64,000 nucleotides of DNA from Paenibacillus sp. JNUCC-31 (GTDB lineage: Bacteria; Bacillota; Bacilli; Paenibacillales; Paenibacillaceae). The translations under genes and the position numbers were made by a program. The DNA is taken from positions 4,464,001-4,528,000 of the forward strand of contig NZ_CP062165.1 in the NCBI RefSeq assembly GCF_014844075.1. Direction: 5' to 3'. Under the pieces are notes generated by a model, which ran no database searches, had not been told where the DNA came from, and worked only from the letters and a program-made list of their open reading frames with translations. Numbering within the stretch: the stretch's first letter is position 1; each line of letters begins with the position of its first letter. Positions 17,488-26,910 of this stretch are shown here, in pieces.

Positions 17488-18867
17488 ATGCTATCACAAA
17501 TCGAGATTGAAAAAATGCTAAATGCTGCACTTGAAACAGGTGGTGATTTCGCCGAAATTTTCGTTGAGGATAAGACAAACGCCAGTTTGAGCATGTTAGG
17601 TGGAGTACTGGAGAAAGCTGTCTCAGGGCGGGATTTTGGTATCGGAATCCGCATATTAAAAGGAGATTTCTGTGTCTATGCCTATACGAATGATTTTGCA
17701 GAAGAAAATCTAATTAAGGTAGCCCGTACGGCTGCTCAAGGGATTCAAGGACAGAAACAGGATATTACTTTGAACTTGATAAAAAAAGAAAAGTTTAATG
17801 CTCACCCTATAGAAATACCAACCTACAGCATTAGCAAAAAAGAAAAAATTGATTGGTTGAGAAGGGCGCATCACGCGGCTAAGGATTATGATCCAGTCAT
17901 TGGTCAGACCCAAATGTCATATAGCGAAACGATTCAAAATGTATTGATTGCCAATACGGAAGGCATCTATGTCGAAGATCGCAGAACCCGGAACATACTT
18001 AACTTCATGGCGATTGCAACTGCTGGAACAAGTATGGAGACCGGCTATGTGAATCCGGGTTATGTAGGTGGACTAGAGCATATCCGAAATCTCGATATTG
18101 AGTCTTATGCCAGAGAAGCTGCCAGAAGTGCAAAAACCATTTTAAATGCTGATTATGCTCCGTCCGGGAAAATCCCGGTCATCATTGACAATGCTTTTGG
18201 TGGAGTGTTGTTCCATGAAGCTTGTGGACACGGTCTTGAGGCGACATGTGTTGCGGATAATGCTTCCGTATTCTCAGGAAAGCTGGGAGAGTATGTTGCT
18301 TCACCTCTTGTTAGTGCCTATGATGACGGAACGATTACCAATGCATGGGGATCTGAAAATATTGATGATGAAGGTATGCCGAGTCAAAGGAATCTCCTCA
18401 TCGAGAATGGCATACTTAAAGGATATCTTATTGATAAAATCGGCAGTCGCAAAATGAACATGGCCCCTACCGGATCAGCAAGACGTGAATCTTACCGTTA
18501 TAGTCCGACATCGAGAATGACGAATACCTTCATTGCCTCCGGCAATTCGACACCTGAAGAGATTATTTCCAACACGGAATACGGAATATTCGCCAAGTAT
18601 ATGGGAGGCGGGTCTGTAAACACAGCAACCGGCGAGTACAATTTTAATGTAAGTGAAGGGTACATGGTGAAAAACGGGAAACTCGCTGAGCCAATCAAGG
18701 GTGCAACGCTAATCGGAGACGGGATGAGCACGCTGAAGAATATTGATATGGTAGGTAGCAATTTGGATTATGGCGTTGGCATGTGTGGGGCAAGAAGTGG
18801 GACGATCCCCGTAACTGTAGGCCAACCAACGATTAGAGTTTCAGAACTAACTGTAGGTGGAAGATAG
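17488..18867 (+). CDS. tldD: TldD-like metallopeptidase subunit
   Basis: 459 residues from the ATG at 17488 (MLSQIEIEK), with CAGGAGTGA eight bases upstream; the longer frame from 17428 has no site. TldD family: the HExxxH zinc motif is intact (His243-Glu244-Ala-Cys-Gly-His248, in FHEACGHGLEAT), followed by the conserved NLLIENG, GSARRESYRY and C-terminal GVGMCGARSG blocks. In E. coli, TldD with TldE forms a protease that removes the microcin B17 leader and degrades CcdA. Here tldE follows after 14 bases, then two exporters and a PLP enzyme, suggesting that this pair matures a peptide. It is the first gene of the operon. Confidence 0.92.
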   Translation: MLSQIEIEKMLNAALETGGDFAEIFVEDKTNASLSMLGGVLEKAVSGRDFGIGIRILKGDFCVYAYTNDFAEENLIKVARTAAQGIQGQKQDITLNLIKKEKFNAHPIEIPTYSISKKEKIDWLRRAHHAAKDYDPVIGQTQMSYSETIQNVLIANTEGIYVEDRRTRNILNFMAIATAGTSMETGYVNPGYVGGLEHIRNLDIESYAREAARSAKTILNADYAPSGKIPVIIDNAFGGVLFHEACGHGLEATCVADNASVFSGKLGEYVASPLVSAYDDGTITNAWGSENIDDEGMPSQRNLLIENGILKGYLIDKIGSRKMNMAPTGSARRESYRYSPTSRMTNTFIASGNSTPEEIISNTEYGIFAKYMGGGSVNTATGEYNFNVSEGYMVKNGKLAEPIKGATLIGDGMSTLKNIDMVGSNLDYGVGMCGARSGTIPVTVGQPTIRVSELTVGGR

Positions 18868-18881
18868 GAGGAGATTGGACA

Positions 18882-20225
18882 ATGAATATATATGAATTTC
18901 AAAAAGGATTGTTTGAACAAGGAAAGCAATATGGATTCAGTGATATGGAAATATTCTTTTCATCGAGCAAATCCACGAACGTAAGTGTGCAGAACGGCAA
19001 GGTGAAAGACTATAACATCACGGAATCAGCGGGTCTTTCCTTCAGGGGAATCTATAAGGAGAAGATGGGTTATTCATATAGCGAAAAAATAAGCGATGAA
19101 TCTATAGATTTTCTGCTCAAAGAAGCCTTGGAGAACGCCGAAGTCATTGAAATCGATGATGAAGAGGAACTATTCGAGAGCAGTGAGCGCTATGAAGCCA
19201 TTAATAAATATTCTGAGGATATAGCTCTATTGCCTGTAGAGAAGCTAATCGAGTCAGCATTCTCAATGGAGAGAACGGTATTGCAAGCGGACTCTCGAAT
19301 TAAACAAGTGCTCGATTGTACCGCTTCTAAATATTTATATGAGGTAGCCATTATGAATACGAAAGGACTGAATTGTTATTCACAAGGTTCTACGGCAAGC
19401 GCAGCGGTATATGTAATGGCGAGTGAGGGGGAGCAGACCTCAACAGGCTTTTACTACGATTTTACGCTGACAGACTTCTCTGAAATTGATGTTTATCATA
19501 TTGCAGATACTGCAGCAGCTGAAGCTGTTTCGAAGTTAGGTGCGGAATCCTTGCCATCCGGAAGTTACCCTGTGATATTCCGTTATGACACGGCGACGAA
19601 TCTGTTAGGTTCTTTGGTATCCAGCCTCTCAGGTGAAAATGTAGAAAAAGGACTGTCCAAACTGCAGGATCAGTTAAATAAAAAAGTCGTCGGCTCAAAC
19701 ATTAATATCATTGAGGATCCTCTTATGATTGGAGCACCTGGTGCAGCGGCTTTTGATGCAGAGGGTTACCCAACCCAAACAATATCTTTGGTTGAGGCTG
19801 GAAAACTGTTAAGTTTCATGCATAATCGTAAATCGGCTAAAAAAGCAGGAGTCAGCTCTACCGGTAATGCTTCAAAGTACAGTTATCGCTCCACCGTGGC
19901 AGTTGGTCCTCATAATGTGTATCTCAAACCGGGCGAGAGAGATTTAGATGAAATCATCAAAGATACAGAAAAAGGTATCTTCATCATTGAACTTCAAGGT
20001 ACACACTCAGGCATAAACAGTGTATCAGGTGACTTCTCATTATATGCTTCAGGCTTCCTGATAGAGGACGGAAAACTTATCAAGCCAGTGAATCAAATCA
20101 CGGTATCCGGAAATATTTTTGATGCTCTGAACAATGTGGATGAGATCGCGAACGATCTAATGCTTCGAGGCAATGTTACAGCACCATCCGTGAAGGTGAG
20201 AACCTTAGCTATAGCGGGACAATAA
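18882..20225 (+). CDS. tldE: TldE/PmbA-like subunit
   Basis: 447 residues with GGAGGAGA upstream. Partner of TldD: same fold but no HExxxH, as expected for the non-catalytic TldE (PmbA). Recognisable blocks are the N-terminal EIFFSSSKSTNVSVQNGKV, SGSYPVIFRYDTATNLLGSL, the central EDPLMIGAPGAAAFDAEGYPTQ, and the C-terminal GTHSGINSVSGDFSLYASGFLIEDGK. The last block is strongly conserved in PmbA. Fourteen bases separate it from tldD and 38 from the first ABC gene, so the two subunits are almost certainly co-expressed. Together they would form a cytoplasmic heterodimer that threads an unfolded peptide into a central cavity. Confidence 0.92.
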   Translation: MNIYEFQKGLFEQGKQYGFSDMEIFFSSSKSTNVSVQNGKVKDYNITESAGLSFRGIYKEKMGYSYSEKISDESIDFLLKEALENAEVIEIDDEEELFESSERYEAINKYSEDIALLPVEKLIESAFSMERTVLQADSRIKQVLDCTASKYLYEVAIMNTKGLNCYSQGSTASAAVYVMASEGEQTSTGFYYDFTLTDFSEIDVYHIADTAAAEAVSKLGAESLPSGSYPVIFRYDTATNLLGSLVSSLSGENVEKGLSKLQDQLNKKVVGSNINIIEDPLMIGAPGAAAFDAEGYPTQTISLVEAGKLLSFMHNRKSAKKAGVSSTGNASKYSYRSTVAVGPHNVYLKPGERDLDEIIKDTEKGIFIIELQGTHSGINSVSGDFSLYASGFLIEDGKLIKPVNQITVSGNIFDALNNVDEIANDLMLRGNVTAPSVKVRTLAIAGQ

Positions 20226-20263
20226 TCGACAACGGTTTTGTGGTTGTACTAGGGGGAAATTTG

Positions 20264-22033
20264 ATGAGAAATCAAGCAAGTGTTCAACCCAATGTGCGGA
20301 TGTTATTGGATACGGATGAAGATCGAAAAGTAAAGGTATGGAAGCCTTTTTTTAAGCTTATTGCCATGGTAAGGCTTCCCTATTGGTGGATAGCTCTGTG
20401 TATAGTTGCAACACTCTCTCAGGGCAGTATCGCACTGCTCTACCCTCAGTATGTTCAGAAAATCTTAGCAGGTGATCTCAGCCAAGGAACTATGTGGATT
20501 ACGATCGCTTTATTATTTGGCATAGGTTTAACAGTGAGCTTGGTGCAATTTGTTGCGAGTGTAACAAGTGCCAAGATTTCTTTGAAATTCAGAAAATTGA
20601 TTTGGGAACATCTAATTCATCTGCCGGTTCCTTATTATGACGTCAATATGCCAAGAGAAATGATCAGCCGTACAACAGATGATACCACAAAACTAAGTGA
20701 TCTTTTTGCAAGAGATTTGGGCAATGCCATTTCTTCAATATACCTCTTGATTGGAACTTTTGTCATTCTGTTTAGTTATGACTGGCGTCTGGCCTTCGTC
20801 GAAGCATTAATAATCCCACTCATCATAGCGCTAGGGATTATTAATGGTCGACTTAGTTTTAAATGGACAAACAGAGTTCAAGCCAGTCTGGCCCAATTAA
20901 CTGAATTTTTGTCGGAACTTCTACTAAATATCCCGCTGATTAAAACATTCACAAAGGAGAACAGAGAAGACAACCGGGGAAAAGAGTTAATTGACAAGTT
21001 GTATATTACGCGACTCATGTATGAGGTCATCACTAAAACACTACTATTAATGAATGAACTGATCAGTGTTCTACAAACCATCATTGTTATAGTGCTAGGG
21101 ATCTATCTCGTCTCTAAAGATATCATCACATTACCCATATGGATTGCATTTTATCTCTATGCACAAGGACTAACCAGTTCTGTAACTGTTGTTATGAATG
21201 CTTGGACCAATCTAAAAACTTGCCAGGGAGCAGCAAGACGAATTACAGAAATCTCTATCGAACCCACTGAGCCATATAATACTGTCTCGCAATCTAAAGA
21301 AATAAATGGTGATTTGTTGTTTGAGAATGTAACTTTTAAATATGCTGAAAATAACATACTGACCAATGTGAGCTTTATGATCCCTCATGGGAAGGTTACC
21401 GCTATTATTGGGCCAAGTGGAGCTGGTAAATCTACCATTTTCAATCTGGTTGAGCGCTTTTATAAGCCCGATACTGGCGAGATAAAGTTGGGTGATTACT
21501 CTATTAATGACTATAACCTTCAGGAGTGGAGGAGGTCGATTGGTTGCGTTTCTCAGGAAACCAAATTATTCTCGGGTACAATCCGGGATAATATCACGTA
21601 TGGTATAGATCGGGAGTTAAAAGAAGACGAGATCATTCGTGCTGCTAAAGCTGCTTCTGCCTGGGATTTCATTACGTCCTTCGACAATGGACTAGACACT
21701 GAAGTGGGTGAAGTTGGTTCCAAATTGTCCGGTGGGCAGAGACAGAGAATCGCAATTGCTCGCGTAATCTTAAAAGATCCCGAATACGTATTACTTGATG
21801 AAGCGACATCAAATCTTGATGCTGAAGCAGGATACTTGGTCAATCAGGCTTTAAAGAAACTGTGCGTCGGCAGAACCACGATAATTATTGCACATCAGTT
21901 ATCAACTATTGAGGCAGCCGATCAGATCATTTTATTATCCGATGAACAAGTGAGTGGTACTGGTAGTCATGAGAGCTTATTGGAAAGTAACGCGTTGTAT
22001 AGGCAGATGATTAATATTCAACAAGGCATATAG
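20264..22033 (+). CDS. ABC exporter half-transporter 1
   Basis: 589 residues from the ATG at 20264, with AGGGGGA seven bases upstream (the in-frame GTG at 20240 lies before the site). An N-terminal membrane domain (about 35-320, six predicted segments) is fused to a nucleotide-binding domain with Walker A GPSGAGKST, signature LSGGQRQR, Walker B YVLLDEATS and a switch His (IIIAHQLST). This is the type of an exporter half that dimerises. There is no N-terminal C39 peptidase domain, so a leader, if any, must be removed by another enzyme, which fits TldD/TldE. The second half-transporter follows after 21 bases, suggesting a heterodimer. Confidence 0.92.
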   Translation: MRNQASVQPNVRMLLDTDEDRKVKVWKPFFKLIAMVRLPYWWIALCIVATLSQGSIALLYPQYVQKILAGDLSQGTMWITIALLFGIGLTVSLVQFVASVTSAKISLKFRKLIWEHLIHLPVPYYDVNMPREMISRTTDDTTKLSDLFARDLGNAISSIYLLIGTFVILFSYDWRLAFVEALIIPLIIALGIINGRLSFKWTNRVQASLAQLTEFLSELLLNIPLIKTFTKENREDNRGKELIDKLYITRLMYEVITKTLLLMNELISVLQTIIVIVLGIYLVSKDIITLPIWIAFYLYAQGLTSSVTVVMNAWTNLKTCQGAARRITEISIEPTEPYNTVSQSKEINGDLLFENVTFKYAENNILTNVSFMIPHGKVTAIIGPSGAGKSTIFNLVERFYKPDTGEIKLGDYSINDYNLQEWRRSIGCVSQETKLFSGTIRDNITYGIDRELKEDEIIRAAKAASAWDFITSFDNGLDTEVGEVGSKLSGGQRQRIAIARVILKDPEYVLLDEATSNLDAEAGYLVNQALKKLCVGRTTIIIAHQLSTIEAADQIILLSDEQVSGTGSHESLLESNALYRQMINIQQGI

Positions 22034-22054
22034 AAGCACAGAGGGGGTGACTAC

Positions 22055-23776
22055 ATGAGTAACGCTGTTGTAAGGGAGCAGGGGTGGGGAAATTTCATCA
22101 AATTATTATTAAAATCCAAATTGCCTTGGAAATGGTATGTGGTGCAAGTAGTCGCTGGCATTATTATGTCGACGGCTATTGTAAAGCTGCCACAATTAGC
22201 CGGACAAGTCATGCAGGGTCAAATATTTGATAAGCAGCTGGTTACTCAATTTATTGTTTTAACAGTTGTCACTACGCTGCTAAAGGCATCGGTAAACATA
22301 TTTACCAGTTGGGTTAACTTGAACACGGATCGCAACATTGAGAAGTCTATTTGGACAAAATTAATCAGAATGCCGATGAGTTTCATAAATAGTCTGAATC
22401 CTTCTTCACTAACAAGTCGTGTGACAAGTGATGCTATAAGTGTCAGTCAGGCCCTTAGTCAGTTCTTTGCTCTCTTTTATGTGACATATACATTAATTTT
22501 AACTTTAATTACGGTCTATGACATGAATACGAAAATTTTTATGGCTATGTTTGCTCTTATTCCATGGGTCTTACTTGTAACCATACTGCCTGGAAGATTT
22601 ATGTTTCGTGCTCAAAACAAAATACAATCCAGATATTCGGAATTCACCAATTTTGTCACGGAGCGATTAGCCAACTTGCGCCTGATCAAATCTGCAAGTT
22701 CTGAAAAACATGAGGTACAGAAAGGCTTCGCAACAGCAGAAGACCAGTATAAATCAGAACTGTATATGGCCAAAGTTAACTTGATTGTGCAACCATTTAT
22801 ATTCTCAACACAAGGCGTTTGTATGGCCATCATACTTATTTATGGCGGTGTTCTTGTTAATCAAAACGAACTGGATATAGGGCAGCTGATTACGTTGTTG
22901 ATGTACTCGCAAATTATCCCAGGAATGGTCTCACAATATATATTATGCTACCAGGAGATCAAAAGAGCACAAGGCGCTACAAACAAGATTAGTGAGATTA
23001 TGGAGTCTGACAGTGAGAACGTTGAAGGGAAAATATCGTTTGCCCTGCCGGATGATGATATTGTCTTCAATAAAGTGTCGTTCAGTTATGGCAGAGAGAA
23101 TGTGTTATCCGACTTGAGTTTTGTCATTCCTAAGGGAAAAGTAACGGCCATTGTGGGGCCCAGTGGTTCGGGTAAATCGACTATCCTGAATATGCTGGAA
23201 CGTTTCTATAAACCAAAATCCGGGAAAATTTCGTTTGGCAATGTACCCGCGGAGGATATTCATCTGGATGAGTGGAGAAGTGCAATTGGTTATGTTCCAC
23301 AGAACAGCCCGCTTCTTTCTGGGTCCATTTGGGATAATATCGTGTACGGACTTGATCGAGAAGTGAAAGAAGAAGAAGTCATTCGCGCAGCTGAACAGGC
23401 AAATATCTACGAGTACATTAATAAGTTACCAGCAAGATTTCACACGAAAATTGGAGATTTGGGCTCCAAATTGTCTGGTGGACAGAAACAACGTATCGCT
23501 ATAGCTAGAACAATTATTACCAATCCTGATTACTTGCTACTGGATGAAGCCACCTGCAGTCTTGATCCGCAAAATGAACATGAGGTTCAGAAGGCTTTGA
23601 ATAATCTAATGCAAGGACGAACAACGGTAGTTGTAGCTCACAATATCAAAACGATCGCCAATGCGGATAATATCATTGTACTGAATCAAGGTAAAGTTAG
23701 TGCAACAGGAAAACATGATCAACTCTACATCGAAAATTCGCTTTATCGCAAATATTTTGACTTACAGTTTCATTAA
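22055..23776 (+). CDS. ABC exporter half-transporter 2
   Basis: 573 residues behind AGAGGGGGTGA. Same membrane-plus-ATPase build as the preceding gene: membrane domain about 25-310, Walker A GPSGSGKST, signature LSGGQKQR, Walker B YLLLDEATC, His in VVVAHNIKT. Walker B ends in C rather than the usual S after EAT. Being adjacent and diverged, the two probably form a heterodimeric exporter of a peptide or lipid. No accessory membrane-fusion protein is encoded nearby. The next gene starts about 49 bases after the stop. Confidence 0.92.
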   Translation: MSNAVVREQGWGNFIKLLLKSKLPWKWYVVQVVAGIIMSTAIVKLPQLAGQVMQGQIFDKQLVTQFIVLTVVTTLLKASVNIFTSWVNLNTDRNIEKSIWTKLIRMPMSFINSLNPSSLTSRVTSDAISVSQALSQFFALFYVTYTLILTLITVYDMNTKIFMAMFALIPWVLLVTILPGRFMFRAQNKIQSRYSEFTNFVTERLANLRLIKSASSEKHEVQKGFATAEDQYKSELYMAKVNLIVQPFIFSTQGVCMAIILIYGGVLVNQNELDIGQLITLLMYSQIIPGMVSQYILCYQEIKRAQGATNKISEIMESDSENVEGKISFALPDDDIVFNKVSFSYGRENVLSDLSFVIPKGKVTAIVGPSGSGKSTILNMLERFYKPKSGKISFGNVPAEDIHLDEWRSAIGYVPQNSPLLSGSIWDNIVYGLDREVKEEEVIRAAEQANIYEYINKLPARFHTKIGDLGSKLSGGQKQRIAIARTIITNPDYLLLDEATCSLDPQNEHEVQKALNNLMQGRTTVVVAHNIKTIANADNIIVLNQGKVSATGKHDQLYIENSLYRKYFDLQFH

Positions 23777-23825
23777 AAACATCAGTTTGTTCGCTTATCA
23801 TTCTAAGGTGAAGGAGTTTAAGGAT

Positions 23826-25004
23826 TTGAATGTGGAAAACAGTGTTACTACCTGTATACACGGAGTGCATACAGCCCCTAAGAAGATTGGTCCCATTGCC
23901 AGCAAGATCATACCGGCTGTAGGATACTCATTTCCGGATTTGGACAGTGCTGTTGACACGGTTTCCGGAAAAGTGAATGGGAATTTCTATGGTAGATACG
24001 GGAATCCGACAACCCAGACTTTGCAAAGCAAAATCGCCAGTTTGGAGCATGGAGAAGCATCCCTTGGCGTAAGCAGTGGAATGGCAGCCATATCGAGTGC
24101 TTTATTGATGTTTCTTCAAAATGATGATCATGTAATATGTACGAAGGATGTTTATGGAGGCAGTTATAAGTTCCTTACGAATATAGCACATCGTTATGGA
24201 ATCACAACAGATTTTGTTGATTGTACTGACATTTCTGCAGTTGAAAGATCAATCAGGCGGAATACGAAAGTGTTATATATCGAGACGCCATCGAATCCTT
24301 GTCTTACCATTCTGGATATTCAAATGTTATCTGAGCTTGCCCATTCATATGGTGTGAAAGTGATTGTCGATAATACGTTTATGACGCCAATTCTGCAATG
24401 TCCATTAGACCTGGGTGCCGACATTGTTGTTCATAGTGCAACCAAGTATTTAAATGGTCATGGGGATGTCATTGCTGGGTTTATCGTCGGAGATGCTGAA
24501 TCCATTGATATGATGAATAAAAAAATGGTTGGTGATCTGGGACAGGTACAAAATGCGTGGGATTCATTTCTAATTGATCGAGGATTAAAAACGTTGGGTG
24601 TACGTATGAAGCAGCATTGTCAAAGCTCCATGAAACTTGCTGAATTCCTGGAACAGCATCCATGTATTGAAAGAGTGTATTATCCAGGACTCACTTCACA
24701 TCCACAACACTTGCTCGCCAAGAAACAAATGAAAGATATGGGTGGCATTGTATCGTTTGAGCTAAAGGGAGGATATGAGGAGGCAAGAAGGTTTATCAAC
24801 GCCCTGAAGATGGCCATGATTTCGTTTAGTTTAGGTGATCCCGAAACGCTCGTTCAGCATCCTGCAACGATGACCCATGCCAGTGTACCACTAGAAGAAA
24901 AGTTAAAGTGCAATATAACTGACAGTCTGGTTCGAATATCTATAGGATTAGAAGATACAAAAGATATTATATTGGATATAGAGCAGGCGCTTTCTAAAGT
25001 ATGA
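23826..25004 (+). CDS. Cystathionine gamma-synthase/lyase-like PLP enzyme
   Basis: 392 residues from a TTG at 23826 with AAGGAG upstream; a GTG two codons later is an equally good start. The longer open frame to 23700 overlaps the ABC gene and is rejected. Cys/Met-metabolism PLP family: YGRYGNPTTQTLQ, GEASLGVSSGMAAIS, VKVIVDNTFMTP (Asp for PLP N1), HSATKYLNGHGD (Schiff-base Lys), and the C-terminal DPETLVQHPATMTH block. The family performs gamma/beta-elimination or replacement at Cys, Met and homoserine esters. As the last gene of the tldD operon it could alter sulfur amino acids or a peptide, or simply supply thiol metabolism; the sequence does not decide. Confidence 0.9.
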   Translation: MNVENSVTTCIHGVHTAPKKIGPIASKIIPAVGYSFPDLDSAVDTVSGKVNGNFYGRYGNPTTQTLQSKIASLEHGEASLGVSSGMAAISSALLMFLQNDDHVICTKDVYGGSYKFLTNIAHRYGITTDFVDCTDISAVERSIRRNTKVLYIETPSNPCLTILDIQMLSELAHSYGVKVIVDNTFMTPILQCPLDLGADIVVHSATKYLNGHGDVIAGFIVGDAESIDMMNKKMVGDLGQVQNAWDSFLIDRGLKTLGVRMKQHCQSSMKLAEFLEQHPCIERVYYPGLTSHPQHLLAKKQMKDMGGIVSFELKGGYEEARRFINALKMAMISFSLGDPETLVQHPATMTHASVPLEEKLKCNITDSLVRISIGLEDTKDIILDIEQALSKV

Positions 25005-25025
25005 GTGGTTCCATCCTTATTAATA

Positions 25026-25064
25026 TGCATCATGATACAGATGCTGGATCTGTATCATGGTGCA
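25026..25064. repeat. Long stem-loop after the tldD operon
   Basis: Arms of 17 bases (25026-25042, 25048-25064) pair at 16 of 17 positions around GCTGG. No T-run follows, so it may act as an RNA-protecting hairpin or weak terminator between the plus-strand operon and the convergent methyltransferase gene. Confidence 0.75.
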
Positions 25065-25165
25065 TTAGCTACATATTTATCAAATGTTGCTCCTGTGATC
25101 ATCCAAATCCAAAAAAAAGATAAATTCCGTCATACTCGAGTTAGTGATGAGTGGATTTGTTTTCT

Positions 25166-25735
25166 TCAATTTCCGTCTTCTTTTTTGCGACAAGTGTACA
25201 CATAGACGGGAGGGAAATTGTAGGGTACAAACTTAATATTCTCAATAATCAATTGCTCAGCCAACTTTTTCTTCATATGAAGTGAGTGTTGGTATAACAC
25301 TAACAAACCTCCAGGCTTTAGTGCCGTTGTAATCTGAGAAAGGATGTTCTCTCTCATTTCCCTTGAAAAATTAAAAAACGGTAATCCGCAAATAATACAA
25401 TCCAGCTGATGGACGTGCTCTTGATGCATCTTTTTTAATAAATAGGATGCATTGGAATGGAACATAAAATCAGGATATTTCCCTTTCAGATTATTCCTCA
25501 TACCTTTGTCTCTTTCAAACAAAAACACGGTTGTTGAGCATGGTAAGTGTGCTTTCATGAGATGTGTGATAGCGCCTGTACCTGAACCAAGCTCTGCAAT
25601 GATGCTAACTTCATTCCATGGTATAGACTGGACGATTTTACTTGCCAGAAACTTTGAACTGGGTAGGATACTTCCTACTCGTTTTGGATTTTTAAGAAAT
25701 GCTTGAAGAAAAAGGAGAGTTTCAAATTTTTTCAT
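25166..25735 (-). CDS. PmtA-like SAM-dependent methyltransferase, copy 1
   Basis: 189 residues from the ATG at 25735 (MKKFETLL), with GGAGG five bases upstream. Class I SAM methyltransferase fold: motif I AELGSGTGAITHLM, acidic motif II LFERD, motif IV IICGLPFFNFS, then LKPGGLLVLYQHS. The GLPFF motif, short length and PSS(K/R)FLA start are seen in the phospholipid N-methyltransferase (PmtA)/rRNA-dimethylase-like group, so phosphatidylethanolamine or another aminolipid is a plausible substrate; rRNA remains an alternative. A paralogue lies at 27673-28254. Just upstream is a copy of the shared 11-bp repeat operator. It directly follows the RR-HK pair on the same strand. Confidence 0.8.
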   Translation of the reverse strand: MKKFETLLFLQAFLKNPKRVGSILPSSKFLASKIVQSIPWNEVSIIAELGSGTGAITHLMKAHLPCSTTVFLFERDKGMRNNLKGKYPDFMFHSNASYLLKKMHQEHVHQLDCIICGLPFFNFSREMRENILSQITTALKPGGLLVLYQHSLHMKKKLAEQLIIENIKFVPYNFPPVYVYTCRKKEDGN

Positions 25736-25760
25736 GTTATCCTCCATCTGTGTTCATTAA

Positions 25761-25784
25761 GATGTTCTAAAAGAGTTCTGAAAG
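25761..25784 (-). promoter_or_regulatory. OmpR-type direct-repeat operator A (methyltransferase 1)
   Basis: Minus strand reads CTTTCAGAACT then CTTTTAGAACA, an 11-bp direct repeat with a third weaker unit, 25 bases before the gene start. It resembles the sites before dedA (28846-28867) and mprF (32782-32803). Confidence 0.5.
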
Positions 25785-25809
25785 ATGAAGGGACGAGCAA
25801 GGGTAAATA

Positions 25810-26910
25810 TCACTGGACGTTGGATGGCAAGCTTAACTGAAACGTAAATGCGTTATGGACATGTTGAAGTGTTAACGTGCCTTGATGTAACTCCGCAATA
25901 TTTCTTGCAATCGAAAGACCCAGACCAGACCCCGATTGAATGCCTTCGCTACTCCTTGAATAATCAACCTTATAAAAGCGATCAAACAGTTTATCTTTTT
26001 GTTCTATTGTGAGCGGCGCACCTTTATTTTCGACTTCAATGGTAATGTGTTCATGACGCATGTTCATTCGAATATGAATCATACCAGGCTTAAAGGAATA
26101 TTTAAGGGCATTCATAAGAAGATTATCGATGGCCCGAGCAATCTTATCACTATCCACGCAGGCAATAATTGGGACATTGCCGATCTCTTTCTCGATATGA
26201 ATACCATTCTCCTGTGCTAAAGGTTCAAATTCAAACAACAACTGGTCCAATAGCTGATACAGATCAACCTTTTTCAAGTCCAATTGCGTATCTACGGACG
26301 TTAGACGCGTGTATTCAAATAAATCATCAAGCAGCTTCTTTAAATGCGTTGCTTTGTTATAAGTGTTTTGAATGAACCGGTCATACTCTGCTTTGTCTCG
26401 AAAGGATTCTGTTCTTAGAAGCTCAATATACCCGATTATGCTGGTAAGCGGTGTACGCAGGTCATGTGAGATGCCCGTGATCATGTCCATCTTGGATTTC
26501 TCCAATTCACGTTCTTTAGCGATCTGTTGCTGTAACTGTTCTGTCATGTGATTGATGTTGGAAGCGACTCGCCCCAGTTCATCTTGCCGAACTACAGGCA
26601 CCCGGTAGTCCAGATTACCTTCAGATATGAATTGAAGCCCCTGCTCTAACTGAATGATGTCTTTAACCATTCGGCGTGTTAATAACAGAAAGGTTATGAT
26701 GAAAGTTAATATAAAAATCGGAGTAATGACATAGGGAAGCGAATTACGGAACCAGGCCTGCTCCCAAGCTTTGAAAACATCTATAGAAAGGAAAATGAGC
26801 ATATTATTAAAACCAGCTGCAGCAATAGTACTCAAAATAACTCGGATCAAAATGTTAACCTGAATTTTTTTCTTTCGGTTTCGCTGAGGAGGGTTAGATT
26901 GATTAGTCAA
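25810..26910 (-). CDS. Sensor histidine kinase
   Basis: 366 residues with a TTG start overlapping the response-regulator gene by 8 bases, behind GGGGAGTGGG. Two membrane segments (about 20-40 and 58-80) flank only a very short outer loop, an intramembrane-sensing style. Then HAMP (about 80-130), HisKA with ISHDLRTPLTSI (phospho-acceptor His), and an ATPase domain with NLLMNALKYS (N box) and GSGLGLSIARNIAE (G box). Short-loop kinases in Bacillota often respond to envelope damage or antimicrobial peptides. The neighbourhood (lipid-modifying enzymes, MprF) supports that inference. Confidence 0.9.
   Translation of the reverse strand: MTNQSNPPQRNRKKKIQVNILIRVILSTIAAAGFNNMLIFLSIDVFKAWEQAWFRNSLPYVITPIFILTFIITFLLLTRRMVKDIIQLEQGLQFISEGNLDYRVPVVRQDELGRVASNINHMTEQLQQQIAKERELEKSKMDMITGISHDLRTPLTSIIGYIELLRTESFRDKAEYDRFIQNTYNKATHLKKLLDDLFEYTRLTSVDTQLDLKKVDLYQLLDQLLFEFEPLAQENGIHIEKEIGNVPIIACVDSDKIARAIDNLLMNALKYSFKPGMIHIRMNMRHEHITIEVENKGAPLTIEQKDKLFDRFYKVDYSRSSEGIQSGSGLGLSIARNIAELHQGTLTLQHVHNAFTFQLSLPSNVQ

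Noticed and set aside
23700..23825. N-terminal extension of the cystathionine-synthase-like enzyme
   Set aside because: It overlaps the ABC gene and adds 42 residues not typical of the family; AAGGAG before TTG/GTG fits better.
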